From NCBI RefSeq assembly GCF_000003815.2, contig NC_049997.1, positions 15,302,753 to 15,366,752 of the forward strand: 64,000 nucleotides of DNA, written 5' to 3'. The position numbers and the translations under genes were made by a program. The first letter of the stretch is position 1. Every line of letters starts with the position of its first letter. This document shows, piece after piece, positions 24,312 through 35,784 of the stretch. Source of the DNA: Branchiostoma floridae (taxonomy: Eukaryota; Chordata; Leptocardii; Amphioxiformes; Branchiostomatidae). The notes below the pieces were generated by a model, which worked only from the letters and a program-made list of their open reading frames with translations, made no database searches and had not been told where the DNA came from.

Positions 24312-27300
24312 TCACGTGGTTCCCGTCGCACCCTCCGCTTGTTCCTCGTCAGCCTCGTCCGTGTGTGTTTCTGCCGAGTTTCCCGCCGTGTCCACGCCGC
24401 TGTCAACGTCGTTGGATAAACTCAGGTCGTCCAAGTTCTGGGGCAACGGAAGCAGAAGAGATCATTGATCAAACAGTTCTATGATAGACTGTTTGCACTA
24501 ACTTTCCACTATGAAGGCAGGTAAAGGCAGGTATGAAAATGTAGTACATTTGTATTTGCATTTTCATGGATTGTATTGCCTGGTGTAGCACAACATTTCT
24601 GTGCTTTTTTGGGCAAGGTTTTTTGGGTTTTTCTATTTAGAACATTAGACATTTGATTATAGTGCTTATCTGAGAGTGTCTGAAGATCTTCGTATGTCCA
24701 AAAATACTAAGGCATGATCTGTTGTTGTTGTCCACCTTGTAGTCCCTACTGCCACATAGGGCAGCAGATTTTCTTGCTGTTTCATTAGCTAGCTTGAGGC
24801 ACCTCCTCAAACATGGGAACCAAGTATTATGTCCCTTCAGAAAGATGTGTGCAGCCCCAACCGAGATGCCCTTCCCTGGATTGAATCGGGGTCTTCCGTT
24901 ACCAACTAGTTGGAACCAGGAGGTCAACTATGAGGCTGCTACCATTTGAGCTACATCCCTTTGGTCTATGTATAATTTACTGAAATGCAACTATGGACAC
25001 CATTGTTCAAATGGACACAGCAATGATGTCACATATACATGTTCTATAGTACTACTGCCTGACTATAAATTTACATACTGTAAATGCAGAAATGTTCACG
25101 GTAGTTTGATGTTTGCTGTTTTCACGGTGAACTTAAAACCACCACGAACATTTTTCCATTACAGTATGTGACTACTGTCTATGGCACTACCGCAAAATTA
25201 AAACTACCACGGACACTCCATTATCTCGCTACTGCAAACGTAATTCCCTGCGAACTTAAATGCATTCACTTTACTGCGCATACAGACATTATTAAAGCAA
25301 AATCTTCCTACAACAAGAAAAAAGATTGACAAACCTCCAACTCTCTCATGACCAGGTCTGTGAAGTCTGTCGTGTTCTCTTTGTACCCTACTGCTGACTG
25401 GATGGCCTCTCTGAACATCTATGACAACATTAACAAACAAATAAACAGTAAATAACAACAAAAGCACAAGTGCTGCTTTCGAAAAGGTTTTATCCAGTAA
25501 ACTCTGGTGGAGGTGAAATTCTTGCATTTCTGATTCGAAAACAAGAGTATAAGTTTATAATGTCATGAAAAATCAAACTTGTTCTGGTTAATCATCATCT
25601 AAGTACTTGCAATTCTAAAAAGAGTTGCTAGGTGGGGCTACTACACAATGAAATGTTGTAAAAATCAGACTACAAACTTGTTCCAACTTAAAGATGAGGA
25701 ATCATCATATCAGTACTTGCAATTCTGACATGACCTGCTAGATGGGGTTACTACACCATGAAATGGCAGACATAAGGATCAAGTACCTTGACAACGTTTG
25801 TTCCATCAGAGGCTGACACAAAGTAGAAAGGTAGCTGGTGTTTCTTTGCAAAGTTAAAACTTTTCTGTGTGACTTTGTAGTCCACTGGAAAAAAACAACA
25901 GGTACAATTCCATATAAGCATATCAAACTGACAATTGTAATATTACTGTAATACCTTTTACAATAAAATTTCTTCTGATCTTTCTACATGTAAAACTAAA
26001 ACATTAATGCAAGACATTTTCTCCACTTATATAGGATTTGATCTCTAAAACTCTGGGCAAGCAAAAGAAAGTAATAAAAGTATATGGCACATACTAACTT
26101 AAAGATGCTTTAAGTAGGATAATAAAAAAGAGATGCATGCATGATGTATTGTGCAGAAACTACATAAGCACCCCCGTTAAACTCCCCTCACTATACACTC
26201 CGTTACTGCATTTGTGCCAATGTGTTCTCAACACAGGGTTGGATTTGAGTAATGCTATTTGGTAGCAAGTTTGTCACGATTGTGTACTGCAAACCTAGTG
26301 ATTTGAGACTGTCTAGTCTTGCAATGCAGGTCACTGTAAACAATATTTTTGTGTTGAGTATGAGAGATACATGTAGTGACACAAAAACCATGTCCAAAGT
26401 GCATGACAAAGATACTCTGTATCACAATCACATGGTTAGTTCTATGTCACAGTAGATACAAATAACCTACAAGCTGTGTAAGACCAGACTAAGGTTTGAT
26501 CCACTTACACCAGGACGGACTCTAATAGTAAATCTTTTCTGTCTTTCGATAAGTGTGTTGGGTAGAACATTCTGAAGCTCAAACACACGTACAGAACCTC
26601 CAATGTTATGTCCTATTCAAGAGGTCTTTCATATCTGAAGCTAGGTACAGTGTATGTGCCTTTTCCAATGGCACAATATTGGGGCTTGTTAGGAATTCCA
26701 ACTAAAACTTTAAAACCCTACCCTTGTGTTGAGAACAACTCGGCACACGTGCAGTAATTTTTGAGCAAAAGGAGTCTAACAGGGATGACCAGGTTGTAAC
26801 AGAAGGTGACAGGGTGCGCACGGAATGTTCTTACCATCTATGCAAATCAGCATGAGAGGGTCCGACATGGAAACAAACGGAAAACTGTGGTGAAATGCCA
26901 AACAAGCCGATGGCACCGGAAGCTTGGTGTGAAAAACTATGACTACAGTTTAAGTAGTATGAGGCCAGAAAATTAGGAAGCGCAAGTTGCCAATAATCCT
27001 TCCCACCTCAAATGCAAATTAAGACACACATGCATACATTTAAGAGATATGATCTCTCATCGGTCAAATTACTAATTGTATACGTACATTGTAATCAAAA
27101 AGTGATACGTTTCCAGAGGGCAGATACGGTTAAGGTTAGTGACTATTGATCACGCAAGCACTGGTAAAAGCGACTGTTCTGTCCAAATGTATTGTCCTTA
27201 CCCAGTCTCTACAGTAGGCTGTTTCCGACTGGCTGTGGTAAATGCGCCAGGATTTTTTTTGGCGGTGCCGACAGAAGCGGTTGGTTCAACCGTTCGTTTG

Positions 27301-30300
27301 GGTGCATGGATGGATGCATGGATCGATCAATTTAACCAAACCCTTCTAATAGCCCTTCTGTACGCCTGATTGTGTAATTGAGTCAGCATGGCCGAGTGAT
27401 CTAAGGTACAGTTCTGTACATAGCAGTTTGCTTTTGCAGCCGTGGATCGTGGGTTCGAACCCCACTTGCTACAATTTTTTTTCTTTGTTAGACAAATCTC
27501 ATGTACTGTTTTTTTAATAGAAGAAAGACCAATTCAGTAATTCGATGTTTAAAAACTCTTTTTTCGTGTGATTTTGTTTAACATCCAGGCTTTTTCCAAA
27601 ATACGCACCAGTCAGCTTTTTTCAGAAGCTTTCTTGTTTACTGTACAGTATGTAACTTTAGTTCTAACACAAATACTCATTTTTCTCCCTATCATGAAAT
27701 TGAATACCTACTAACTTAAGTGCATTTACTGTGGTTTGTATATAAGAAAATCTACATAAGGACTTACCGTCTATTTTATTTGCACAGACGAGGCAGGGTA
27801 TCTCTGGTCGGTACTGTCGCAGCTCTTTGAACCAGTTGGGCAGGTTTTTGTATGTTACTTTTCTCGTCACGTCGAACACCTGCGGGGTACAGAACATCAC
27901 CACATTTTTGTTTACTCCAGCAAAAACAACAACAACATTCGTTAATGGGAAATTATGTAGCATCAGGATGATAAAAGAAGTCAATTCTGGCCATTTCTGT
28001 ACAAAATAAGTTGAATCAATGCCAGCCCATTACATATCTGGAAGGTAATCGAGGGGTAATCAGAAGTTGATGCTGTATAATGTAACTGCTGCCTAGTCCA
28101 AGTTCAATGTCAATTTGCAAAAACAATTATATTCTGGCATTCAGAAAAATTTTACTAGCAGAACCAGAACAATTTCCTCTGGTGTGTAGTATGCCTTTAC
28201 TAGTAATTGACAACATTAGGTAAAGATCCACAACCTTAGTATGCGATTTCCAACACATCCTTGGTACCAAAGTGCTTCATCCCCAATTTTGCATACCACT
28301 CCACTATCATTAATGTTTTCCCCCCACCCCTAAAATGTAGGGACTGACCAGTATACAGCAGTGTGCCTGGTAGTAGTAGGATGGATGCATGTTGTTGAAC
28401 CTCTCTTGCCCTGCCGTATCCCAGAAATCTAACACAAACAAGTAAACAAACATTATCGTAAACAAAAACAATGCACATCTGCGTCAATATGATATGTTCG
28501 GAAGTTATGTTTATTAGATGTTTGAAGGAAAATTGAGAAATGTATCCTTGAATAACCCTTTTATACCTTCAAGGCAACATTAAAATACTCGAAACCCCTT
28601 TCCCGGCCTCTGTTAACTTCAAGAACAAACAAGTCAAGTGGATCATAACAATTATTTCCCTCACCTACGCACACGTCCTTACCACCCACTTCCGTCTGAT
28701 ACCGGAATAACGTTAGCGCGTACGTCGAGAGTTGCTGTGGTTGGCTGAGAGGATTATGTCAAGGGTCGTCAACCGTTTCCCAAGCCCTCAAAACTACAAA
28801 AGCCATTTGTTACATAAGCGCTTTTCATGAACAAACACGCAATCTTTCACTTCTCTTAGTTACTAGAGGGCAAAACTGATACATATTCATATTCACTATT
28901 GCAAAACTTTGGCTTGTTTTATATGATGTTACAACCAAAAGTATTCATAATCCTTGTCAATTTGTACATCATGGAATATGGACCTAAAAAATTCATCTAA
29001 TGTCATTTGTCATTGTCATCAATTCAAGAACAGTCATCGGTGATTTAATATCACTGACAAAACTATGTAGATCTTCAAATGTTTGCAGTTACTGTAGTTA
29101 TATCAACACAGTGAATGTACATTTCCAATGATTACTACATACATTGTAACACTGCAAACTTCAAATGCTGTGAAACCCTCCTTTTCCACCTGATAACGAA
29201 ATTAAGTACCCACAAAAAGAACAACATAGTATTTGTAGGTACAATAATCTGATGTAAAAAGGATACTATCCATCCATGAGAAATCTCTCCACCAATCTGA
29301 AATGAAAAAAGGCAATAAAACATTAAGGGTGTCTTCTTAGTGATGTGCTACTCATGTTCATGTTCAGGTCAAAAGTCAGGTCCAGAGGTTTAGTTTCAGG
29401 TCTGAACTTATACGTTTGGGCCTAAACCCCATGGCATATGTGTAAAGTTCAGTGATAAAATGTTTTCGTCTTTTTCCAGTGCAAAAGGAGAATAAAACGT
29501 TAAAGGGGCATTCCACTCCACACAAGAGTGTTATTTTCCGATAGATATTAATTTTAGGAAGTAATAAATGCATACTACTTCACATTATACGATAAAGTAC
29601 CCAGTTGCTCCACAAGGGAATGCATGGGTAGGGTCTGCATGGGTTTAGTGAGTGTCATATTGTTTTACAAAACACACATAGCGCATTTCATCCCAAGGTG
29701 AATTCCACAAAATTCAGCTGATTATGTTTTCATTGACACATTATCTATTGGAAAACTCCAGTGTCCACCCCCTTCTGGAGTGGAATGCCCCTTTATTAAA
29801 GCCTTAAGCCTTCCAGTACTGTGCCCTAGACGCAATACACCTTTCTCACGTGGCGGCCATGATAGATCTAAAACAAGTTCAATGTGGCAAACAAAAGGCT
29901 GTCCATCATAATTAGCAGTTCGACCAATGGTAGCCTGCCAATTAGGAAATCGACCAATAAGTGAATGGCTGCAAATTTGTTAAAAATTTGCATTATTATG
30001 TTTTTATTTTGCATCTCTTAAGGGGACTAAGGGGTCAGTCTACACTACTCTAAATTGCTACATCTTTCGGTGCATAACACTTCTTGTAATATTTATTATT
30101 CTATCTTATATCATGAAAATTTGTGTGGTTTGGGGGAAAACTAAATGGGACCTGATTTTAGAAATAAGTTTTGTCTGTTTGCCTCATTGACCTCTTCTTC
30201 GATCTATCATGGCCGCCGCGTGAGAAAGGTGTATGGCACACTGACTGTACAGCCTCAAAAAGGTTACAAGACTGACTTTACCTTCTTTTAAAATATACAC

Positions 30301-33300
30301 AAATAAAAAGGTGTTGACCGCAGTCAGGACAGCATAGTATTGAATGGTTACACACATAGATGGTATCCAGTCTAGGGCTAACAATGCTATCAGCTATTGT
30401 GTAAATATGCTATAGAATGGCTTGTGTACATTAGACAATTGCTTTTCGCAACAGGCTTTTTCAAAGGAGCCTAACGGCCCAAAAGAAAGATTTCCATTGT
30501 GTGCATTGTGTACCATAAACTGTCTCAGGACATAACATGCAGAGAGTATAACTATAAGCTGCATATCTGGACAGATTTGATCCATTCAGATTGGGAAGGA
30601 CCCTAATTACTTTTTTAGTAAGTGTGATGGGTTCTTTCACGTGCTTTAGGAGTGGATTTCCTCAAACATGAGACCTCAATTTAATGTCCTATTCGAGGGA
30701 TGTCCCTAACTGCTGTTAGGTACTACAGTAGTAGTACTCATTTTCACCTGAGTGAAGTGAGGAAAATCATGTCAAGTGACTTTCCCAAGGGTACAATATT
30801 ATTGGGGCATGTCAGGAGATTAAAACCAAGGACAACTAGGGTCTGGGCCAAATATCTTTCCATTAGGTCACACCAACGCCACAAAACACCATTCCTTTCT
30901 TTGTAACAAAAGTAACTTACTGTCGAGATCAAAAGTTTAATTCCTTTCTAGATTTGGTTACATGTTTTTGATTGTTCTTAATTGAAATTGTGACTACTTG
31001 TATATCCACCTCTTAGCTTACTTTACCTCAAGAAATACAAACCAGAAACTAAAATAACAACTGACACATTTGGCAATGACGCAGTGGAACAAACTTGATA
31101 CTTTTCACAGAAAAGAAACAGCACAATTGATACTCTAATGGGTTGGACAAGTTTTCTAAAATTCACTTGTCCTATCGGGCAAGCACACAAAAAATTTACT
31201 TGGCAAACCAATTTTTCACTTGCCTAAAATTCCAATGTCACTGTTACAAATATATGCATTTTCACTTCCAGCAATGGAATTCTCTGTTGACCATTGCTTG
31301 ACCACTGTAAAAAGTAACAAGTATATCAAAATTGCACTCAATCAATGGAAAAATCTTACTTGCCCAATCGGACAATTCGGGTAGGACTTGCACTTGCCCG
31401 AACAGCACTTTCATTTGCCCTGGACAATAGTGGACTTGTCCAACTATTTACACAGTTACTGTTTTGTCCAATTTCTGATCAAGGAGGTTCAACCTCCTTG
31501 TGCTGACAGAAAATTTTGAAACAAGTAATTATTTCTTTCGTTAAGACCACATTAATTAAAAGTTTGGCAAAGAGAAAATGTCTTCATCATGAAATTTTAG
31601 TGGTCAGTGGTTAATAAATGACTAAACACGAGTATGGTATACAGAACAATGGATTCTTGTTCTTTTACATCTTCTACTTTGACCTTGGAACTGACTTTGG
31701 CATTCTAAATATACATTGGTAATATACATTTTCTGTTGAGTCAGCATGACAGAATCAAAGTGAAACCAATGTGGCCTTATCAGAAAAGCTTAGTCATTCT
31801 CTAACTCTTAAGTCTATGCAGATTGTAGATTTAGTGATATACTGTAAATGCATTTAAGTTCGCGGGGATTTAATTTCCAGTAGCGGGAAAAGGGCCTTTT
31901 CGCGGTGGATTTAAGTTCACGGTAACACCATAAACTGCAATCTAATACCATAATAGAAAAATGTTTGCGGTGGTTTTAATTTCGCGGTAAAGTGGTCACC
32001 GCGAAAACTGCGAACATCAATCCACCGCGAATATTTCTGCATTTACAGTATATAACACCTGTAGAGTGCTGATGAATATTCATGAGATATCTAAGCATTA
32101 TACTAGGCAAGTCCATAGACATCACTAAAAAAAATCACAATCTTATCTCAAATGATTGTTTAAACTTTCCGAAAAATAACATGTTTTGCATGGACTGGGT
32201 TGCACACACAAAATGTTGCTTGCACGGAGTCCTATTGGTTGCACAGCTGAAAAACACCTGTCAGTTGCACCTGTTTGACAACAGGTGTCAAGGTTGTATA
32301 CTTAACCTACGGGGGTCAGAAGATAGCAATCAACTGTACTGTTGCTAATAATAAAGTCCATCTGGAAAACTTGGAAAGAGTCCAACAAAGGGTTTAGTAA
32401 TAGACAATTTTTTAAAATTCACTGGCCGTATTGGGCAAGTACTGGTCATTTCATATTGCATGCACCAACTTTTCACTGGCCCAAAATTTGAATAACACAT
32501 TGCTTACGGAAAAGGAATTCTTGTTCCCTGTTTTCGGTAAAAAAAAGCATGTAACTTGTTAAAATATACAACAACTTACAAGACCAGGCTGGCTACAGGA
32601 AGCATGATACAGTGGATAGGGCAAGTACAGGATCACATGCCCTTGCCCTATCTGCACTTTCACTTGCCCCAGCAATTGAGCCAATTGCAATAGACTTATC
32701 CAACTATGAACAGTCATTTTTGTGGTTTCAGCAATAGATTAAACAGAGGAGCAAGCACACTGAACAAGGTGGTCTTGCAGTTAGAGTTGTGACACCAGCT
32801 TTGTACAGAACTTCAGAAGAGTATAACTTGTACTATAAGCTGCATATCTGGACGGATTTTATCATTTACTTGATCCACTCCAACCGGGAAGGAACTACTA
32901 GTACTCCTATCGATAAGTGTGGTGGAATTTTTAGTGTCCTCGAGGTGTGGCTGTTCTCCAACACAGGGCCTTGATTTAATGTTCTATCCACTTGGCACTC
33001 TCATAACCACAGTTAGGTAATCAATTTCACCTGAGCGAAGTAACTTTGTGAGGAAATTAGTGTAACGTGCGTTTACCAAGGGCACAACATCAGAGCATAT
33101 CAGGGGACTCAAAACCGGGATGTCTGGGCTTTCAGCTATCATACAGTTATGGTATGAGACATCATTTTCCAAATTATGACGAATAACAAAAAATAAGAAT
33201 CATTTATATTTCATCACAATTGCAGGTGTCAAAATTCTTGAAAAAAAAGGACATCAAGGCAGACAACTACGCACTGTTTTATCTCATTTCTTTTTCAGAA

Positions 33301-33801
33301 ACTGGTGACTTAACATGGGAAAACATTCAATCTATAGACTACTTTCTTATAAATAGATTTGTACGTCTTTGCATAGATTCTCATAAACATAATTTATAAG
33401 ATCAGGTGGTCAAAACACAACTGGACACTGGATTGTACATAATATCGTCGACCCAAAGCTTGTTAGGTACAGATAAGCAGAATAATTCAAACTTGAGGCT
33501 TAAATTTTTCATATTTGCTTTCTAAAAGTAACCAATCTTAGAAATCTATCCTGGCGATCTTTGCACATGTGGGAAGCCGGTGTTTGAAACACTATCTTGT
33601 AAAAAAAAAAGGCGGAAACATGCAATTCAAATGCCAGATTACGCCCGTTTCAAGCAGAGTTCGAGCTTCAAACTGCACAAACATGATCTCTGAAACTTAC
33701 TTGGACTTGCCTACGGCGCTGTCGCCCAGACAGATGACTTTGACCTTATATTCGCCGTCTTCTTTGTCGTATTCCGGCACTGAAGCTCTCAAATCCGCCA
33801 T
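24312..33801 (-). CDS. RABL2: RABL2 small GTPase (Rab-like protein 2), 8 coding exons
   Basis: RABL2 is a Ras-superfamily GTPase that works with CEP19 and the IFT-B complex at the base of cilia (family knowledge). Coding exons, in order: 33801-33701, 29296-29267 (30 bp), 28744-28665, 28428-28349, 27879-27768, 25884-25787, 25418-25335, 24437-24312. All junctions have GT/AG and the phases close to 711 bp, or 236 residues; the human protein is 229. G1 is GDSAVGKS (26-33), G3 DTAGQ (74-78), G4 NKID (131-134), and the SAS near 158-160 fits G5. RABL2 hallmarks include QPQQLSTYALTL (45-56) and VFDVTRKVTYKNL (98-110). The acidic tail ends ...GATGTT without a prenylation cysteine, as expected for RABL2. 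The start ATG is the first in an open N-terminal exon. Intron 1 (4.4 kb) is packed with MITEs and SINEs. UTRs were not placed. Confidence 0.96.
24720..24965 (-). mobile_element. tRNA-derived SINE in RABL2 intron 7
   Basis: On the minus strand the head reads GGGATGTAGCTCAAATGGTAG (A-box-like), with a B-box-like GATTCAATCC about 65 bp on, then an unrelated body (CAAACATGGGAACC region on the plus strand). It lies between coding exons 7 and 8 of RABL2. Confidence 0.6.
25073..25169. mobile_element. Short MITE of the TACTGTAAATGC family
   Basis: Ends ACATACTGTAA and TTACAGTATGT are inverted copies; the inside carries GAAATGTTCACGGTAG and CCACGAACATTT. It is related to the longer copy at 31837-32052. 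It lies in RABL2 intron 7. Confidence 0.7.
26498..26720 (-). mobile_element. Degraded SINE, family also at 30540, 32815, 43480 and 61495
   Basis: Shares GATAAGTGTGTTGGG, ACCTCCAATGTTATGTCCTA and GGCACAATATTGGGGC with the better copies. Oriented with the tRNA-like head on the minus strand, in RABL2 intron 5. Confidence 0.55.
27382..27474 (+). pseudogene. tRNA-like sequence (Leu-type D arm), probable pseudogene
   Basis: The A-box ATGGCCGAGTGATCTAAGG and a perfect T arm (GTGGG TTCGAAC CCCAC, about 27449-27465) are present, and a T-run terminator follows. The 5' GTCAGCA does not pair properly with the 3' TGCTACA, and the anticodon stem cannot be formed convincingly. It is therefore more likely a tRNA-Leu pseudogene or a SINE head than a working tRNA. 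Lies on the strand opposite RABL2, in intron 5. Confidence 0.5.
29501..29795. mobile_element. MITE, 295 bp, in RABL2 intron 1
   Basis: Perfect 19-20-bp terminal inverted repeats TAAAGGGGCATTCCACTCCA, with TA at the outer ends consistent with a TA target. No coding capacity. Confidence 0.88.
29836..30233. mobile_element. MITE, ~398 bp, in RABL2 intron 1
   Basis: Inverted ends TACACCTTTCTCACG and GGCGGCCATGATAGATC pair over about 33 bp with one or two mismatches, and TA lies at both outer ends. It lies 40 bp from the previous MITE. Confidence 0.88.
30540..30865 (-). mobile_element. SINE copy in RABL2 intron 1
   Basis: Shares TATAAGCTGCATATCTGGAC, GGGTTCTTTCACGTGC, CACCTGAGTGAAGTGAGG and AAGGGTACAATATT with the copy at 32815-33145. 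The GATTAAAACCAAGGAC region corresponds to the tRNA-like head read on the minus strand. Confidence 0.7.
31140..31445. mobile_element. Diverged inverted-repeat element (GTTGGACAAGT ends)
   Basis: GTTGGACAAGT at the left end is inverted as ACTTGTCCAAC at the right end. The interior repeats CTTGCC(C/T) and CACTTGTCC motifs. A more degraded relative lies at 32390-32705 (ends AATAGACAAT and ATAGACTTATCCAAC). Confidence 0.65.
31837..32052. mobile_element. MITE of the TACTGTAAATGCA family, 216 bp
   Basis: ATATACTGTAAATGCA (31837-31852) is perfectly inverted at 32037-32052. The interior has GTTCGCGG, TTCGCGGTGG and CACCGCGAA motifs in both orientations. A shorter relative lies at 25073-25169. Confidence 0.85.
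32390..32705. mobile_element. Degraded relative of the 31140-31445 element
   Basis: Contains CACTGGCCGTATTGGGCAAGT and CCCTTGCCCTATCTG in the same order as its relative, and ends in GACTTATCCAAC. No coding capacity. Confidence 0.5.
32815..33145 (-). mobile_element. SINE copy in RABL2 intron 1
   Basis: Aligns along its length with 30540-30865 (TATAAGCTGCATATCTGGAC, GATAAGTGTGGTGG, CACCTGAGCGAAGTAA, AAGGGCACAACATC). The tRNA-like head is on the minus strand and is degraded. Confidence 0.7.
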
Positions 33802-33960
33802 TTTGAATTTACGGGAAACTATGCGGCGCTAGGCATCATGGGAACGACCGGCAGGTGGGTCAAAGCGACGCCTTGCGAAAAGCGAAAAGTTGCAATTTCA
33901 TTATGACGTAAAAAAGAGAAAGCTCTATTTGTTTTTAGTCGTATTATTAGGATTAACGAA
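33802..33960 (-). promoter_or_regulatory. Putative RABL2 promoter region
   Basis: Directly upstream of the RABL2 start codon and more GC-rich than its surroundings. It contains TTCCCATGATGC (minus strand), resembling the ZNF143-type promoter motif, and a CRE-like TGACGTAA at about 33905. No TATA box or transcription start was placed. Confidence 0.4.
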
Positions 33961-33979
33961 TGGTCCCTCAAACGCAGAG

Positions 33980-34365
33980 GTACATAAGATTCAGGCTCAG
34001 GTCCGGTTCAGGTCCAGATGATCAGCTCAAGGTTTGAACCTGAACCTGATTCAGTATGTGAGAACTTGTGAATGGATGATACTCAAAACAACGGTCCATA
34101 TCGCCACAAAGAAATCTGTTTTGTGGAGTATTCGAGTCCCACTGGCGTTTTATCATACAGGGCTAACTGCCTCTGTAACACGTTACTGTTGACTTAAAAA
34201 CTTGGTAGAAATGACTATAGACTCTGCTCTACTTCGCTCTTGTTATTTTCATCGATCGGTCCAAAAAGTGTAAATGCCTGATCATTTAATCCGGTTTTTC
34301 TAGACCGGTCCAGTAAGAAAACCCGTTTGTACCATAACGTACCGATACCCACCCCGATCACATAA
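33980..34365. mobile_element. Relic of the right arm of the 13189-18612 transposon
   Basis: Colinear with about 18195-18612: CAGGTCCGGTTCAGGTCCA, TGGTCCATNTCNCNACAAAG-type sequence, AACTTGGTAGAAAT, GTGTAAATGCCTGAT, GACCGGTCCA, and the end ACCGATACCCA. The left arm and the G-tract array are missing. Confidence 0.8.
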
Positions 34366-35784
34366 CATAAAGATTTTACTGGTTAATCGTTTATGGCGGC
34401 TGTTAGGCCTAGAAAAACTATGTTGTGTTTGCAGGTTCATTTTTGTAGCATTTGGATCCAACAAATAGATTTATTTCTATGAACTGAGCAACGAATTGCA
34501 GTGTTTACTAACGTTACACATTCTTGCATTAACTGTTCAACTTGCCCTAAGAGTGTGAATGTTGGAAGTTTAAATTTGCTCTGAATTTTATCACTTATCA
34601 GTCAGATCAAAATTCTATGTCCTTTCGGCCTTTGTCAGCAGTTGACAAAAAAAAAGAGGCTAGGGTTGACTTAATTAGCTTGTCAGGTTTTGCAAGTGTA
34701 AGTTGTGAAACACAAACTAGTATTCACCTAGGCCTTAGCAACATTTGCTTTATTCTAGGGACGATCTTATCAGTACGATCTGTTTATATGTGTGACTCGT
34801 TTATCTGTAGACTGTGTTTCTTCACCATATATACTTTATTGTATTGCAATGTCTGTGTGAGTAGCATGAACAAATTCAACACAACAGCTGCTTCAGATTC
34901 AAGGAAAACAACAACAACAAAGTGATAGTAACGTTACAGAATTGCCCAATAAACTTCACTTGAACATGGACGGCTTGAGACATTGAAAGGTGTTCAATAA
35001 TACATATCACCATAGCAACGATATCGCCAACAAAAGTATATCATAAAGGGCCTTTTTGCCGTTGGGTGTAATGTTAAAAACAGGAGTTAACATTGCAAAG
35101 TGCACCATTGCTACAAGTTCGGTCACCGGAAGACCGAAAATAGAGGAGCTAGGACCGTTAGGTCAAAAAACAATAAAACCATATACACACTGTATATCCC
35201 CGCATTCCAATAATTGCACGCAACCAAGTGTTCTCTTCAACTGACATTTCAGTGACCGTCGGTCACATTATTCCTTCACGTCAATTCTGACTAGTTCGCA
35301 TGGCACTGCAGCATAGGCGTCGCTGCTTACAGATGCGATCCCAAACGTAAAGTATTTACATACTAGTGATATAACGTGCTGTCCCAAACGTTAAGTATTT
35401 ACATACTAGCGACATAACATGCTGTCCCAAAGGTAAAGGAGTGTATCAATGTATAATACAGTGAAAACGCACCAATACTTAAATAAAATCACAAATTGAA
35501 CACAGATCCGATCTTTGAACATAAAACACAAGTTTATCAATAAGTGCCACGAGGATCGATATGTTTAGATCAGTGACAATTGATCACAAAAAAAAGGCAA
35601 CTGTTCTGTCCGTCCGTAGTGCCCTTTTCCAGTTGCTAGTAGCTATACAGGTCGCTGACAATTATCCGTTAGTGCCAGTGTTTTCATTTACTGTACAGTA
35701 TGATTATATAGCGCCACCACGAACTCAAACCACTGCGAACACTCCATTTCCTTCTTGCTGTGCCATTAATTAAAGCGATTTACG
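34366..35784. other. Spacer between RABL2 and the FYVE gene
   Basis: May contain the 3' UTR of the FYVE gene. A ~50-bp direct repeat (GTCCCAAACGT(A/T)AAGTATTTACATACTAG) occurs near 35338 and 35382. A 102-codon plus-strand frame at 34617-34925 has no recognised domain and ends in an A-rich AACAACAACAA stretch; it is not called. Confidence 0.45.

Noticed and set aside
27382..27474. Functional tRNA-Leu gene
   Set aside because: T arm and A/B boxes are good, but the acceptor and anticodon stems do not form; listed as a pseudogene instead.
34617..34925. 102-codon plus-strand frame
   Set aside because: No domain, no splice context, ends in an A-rich stretch; chance frame is simplest.
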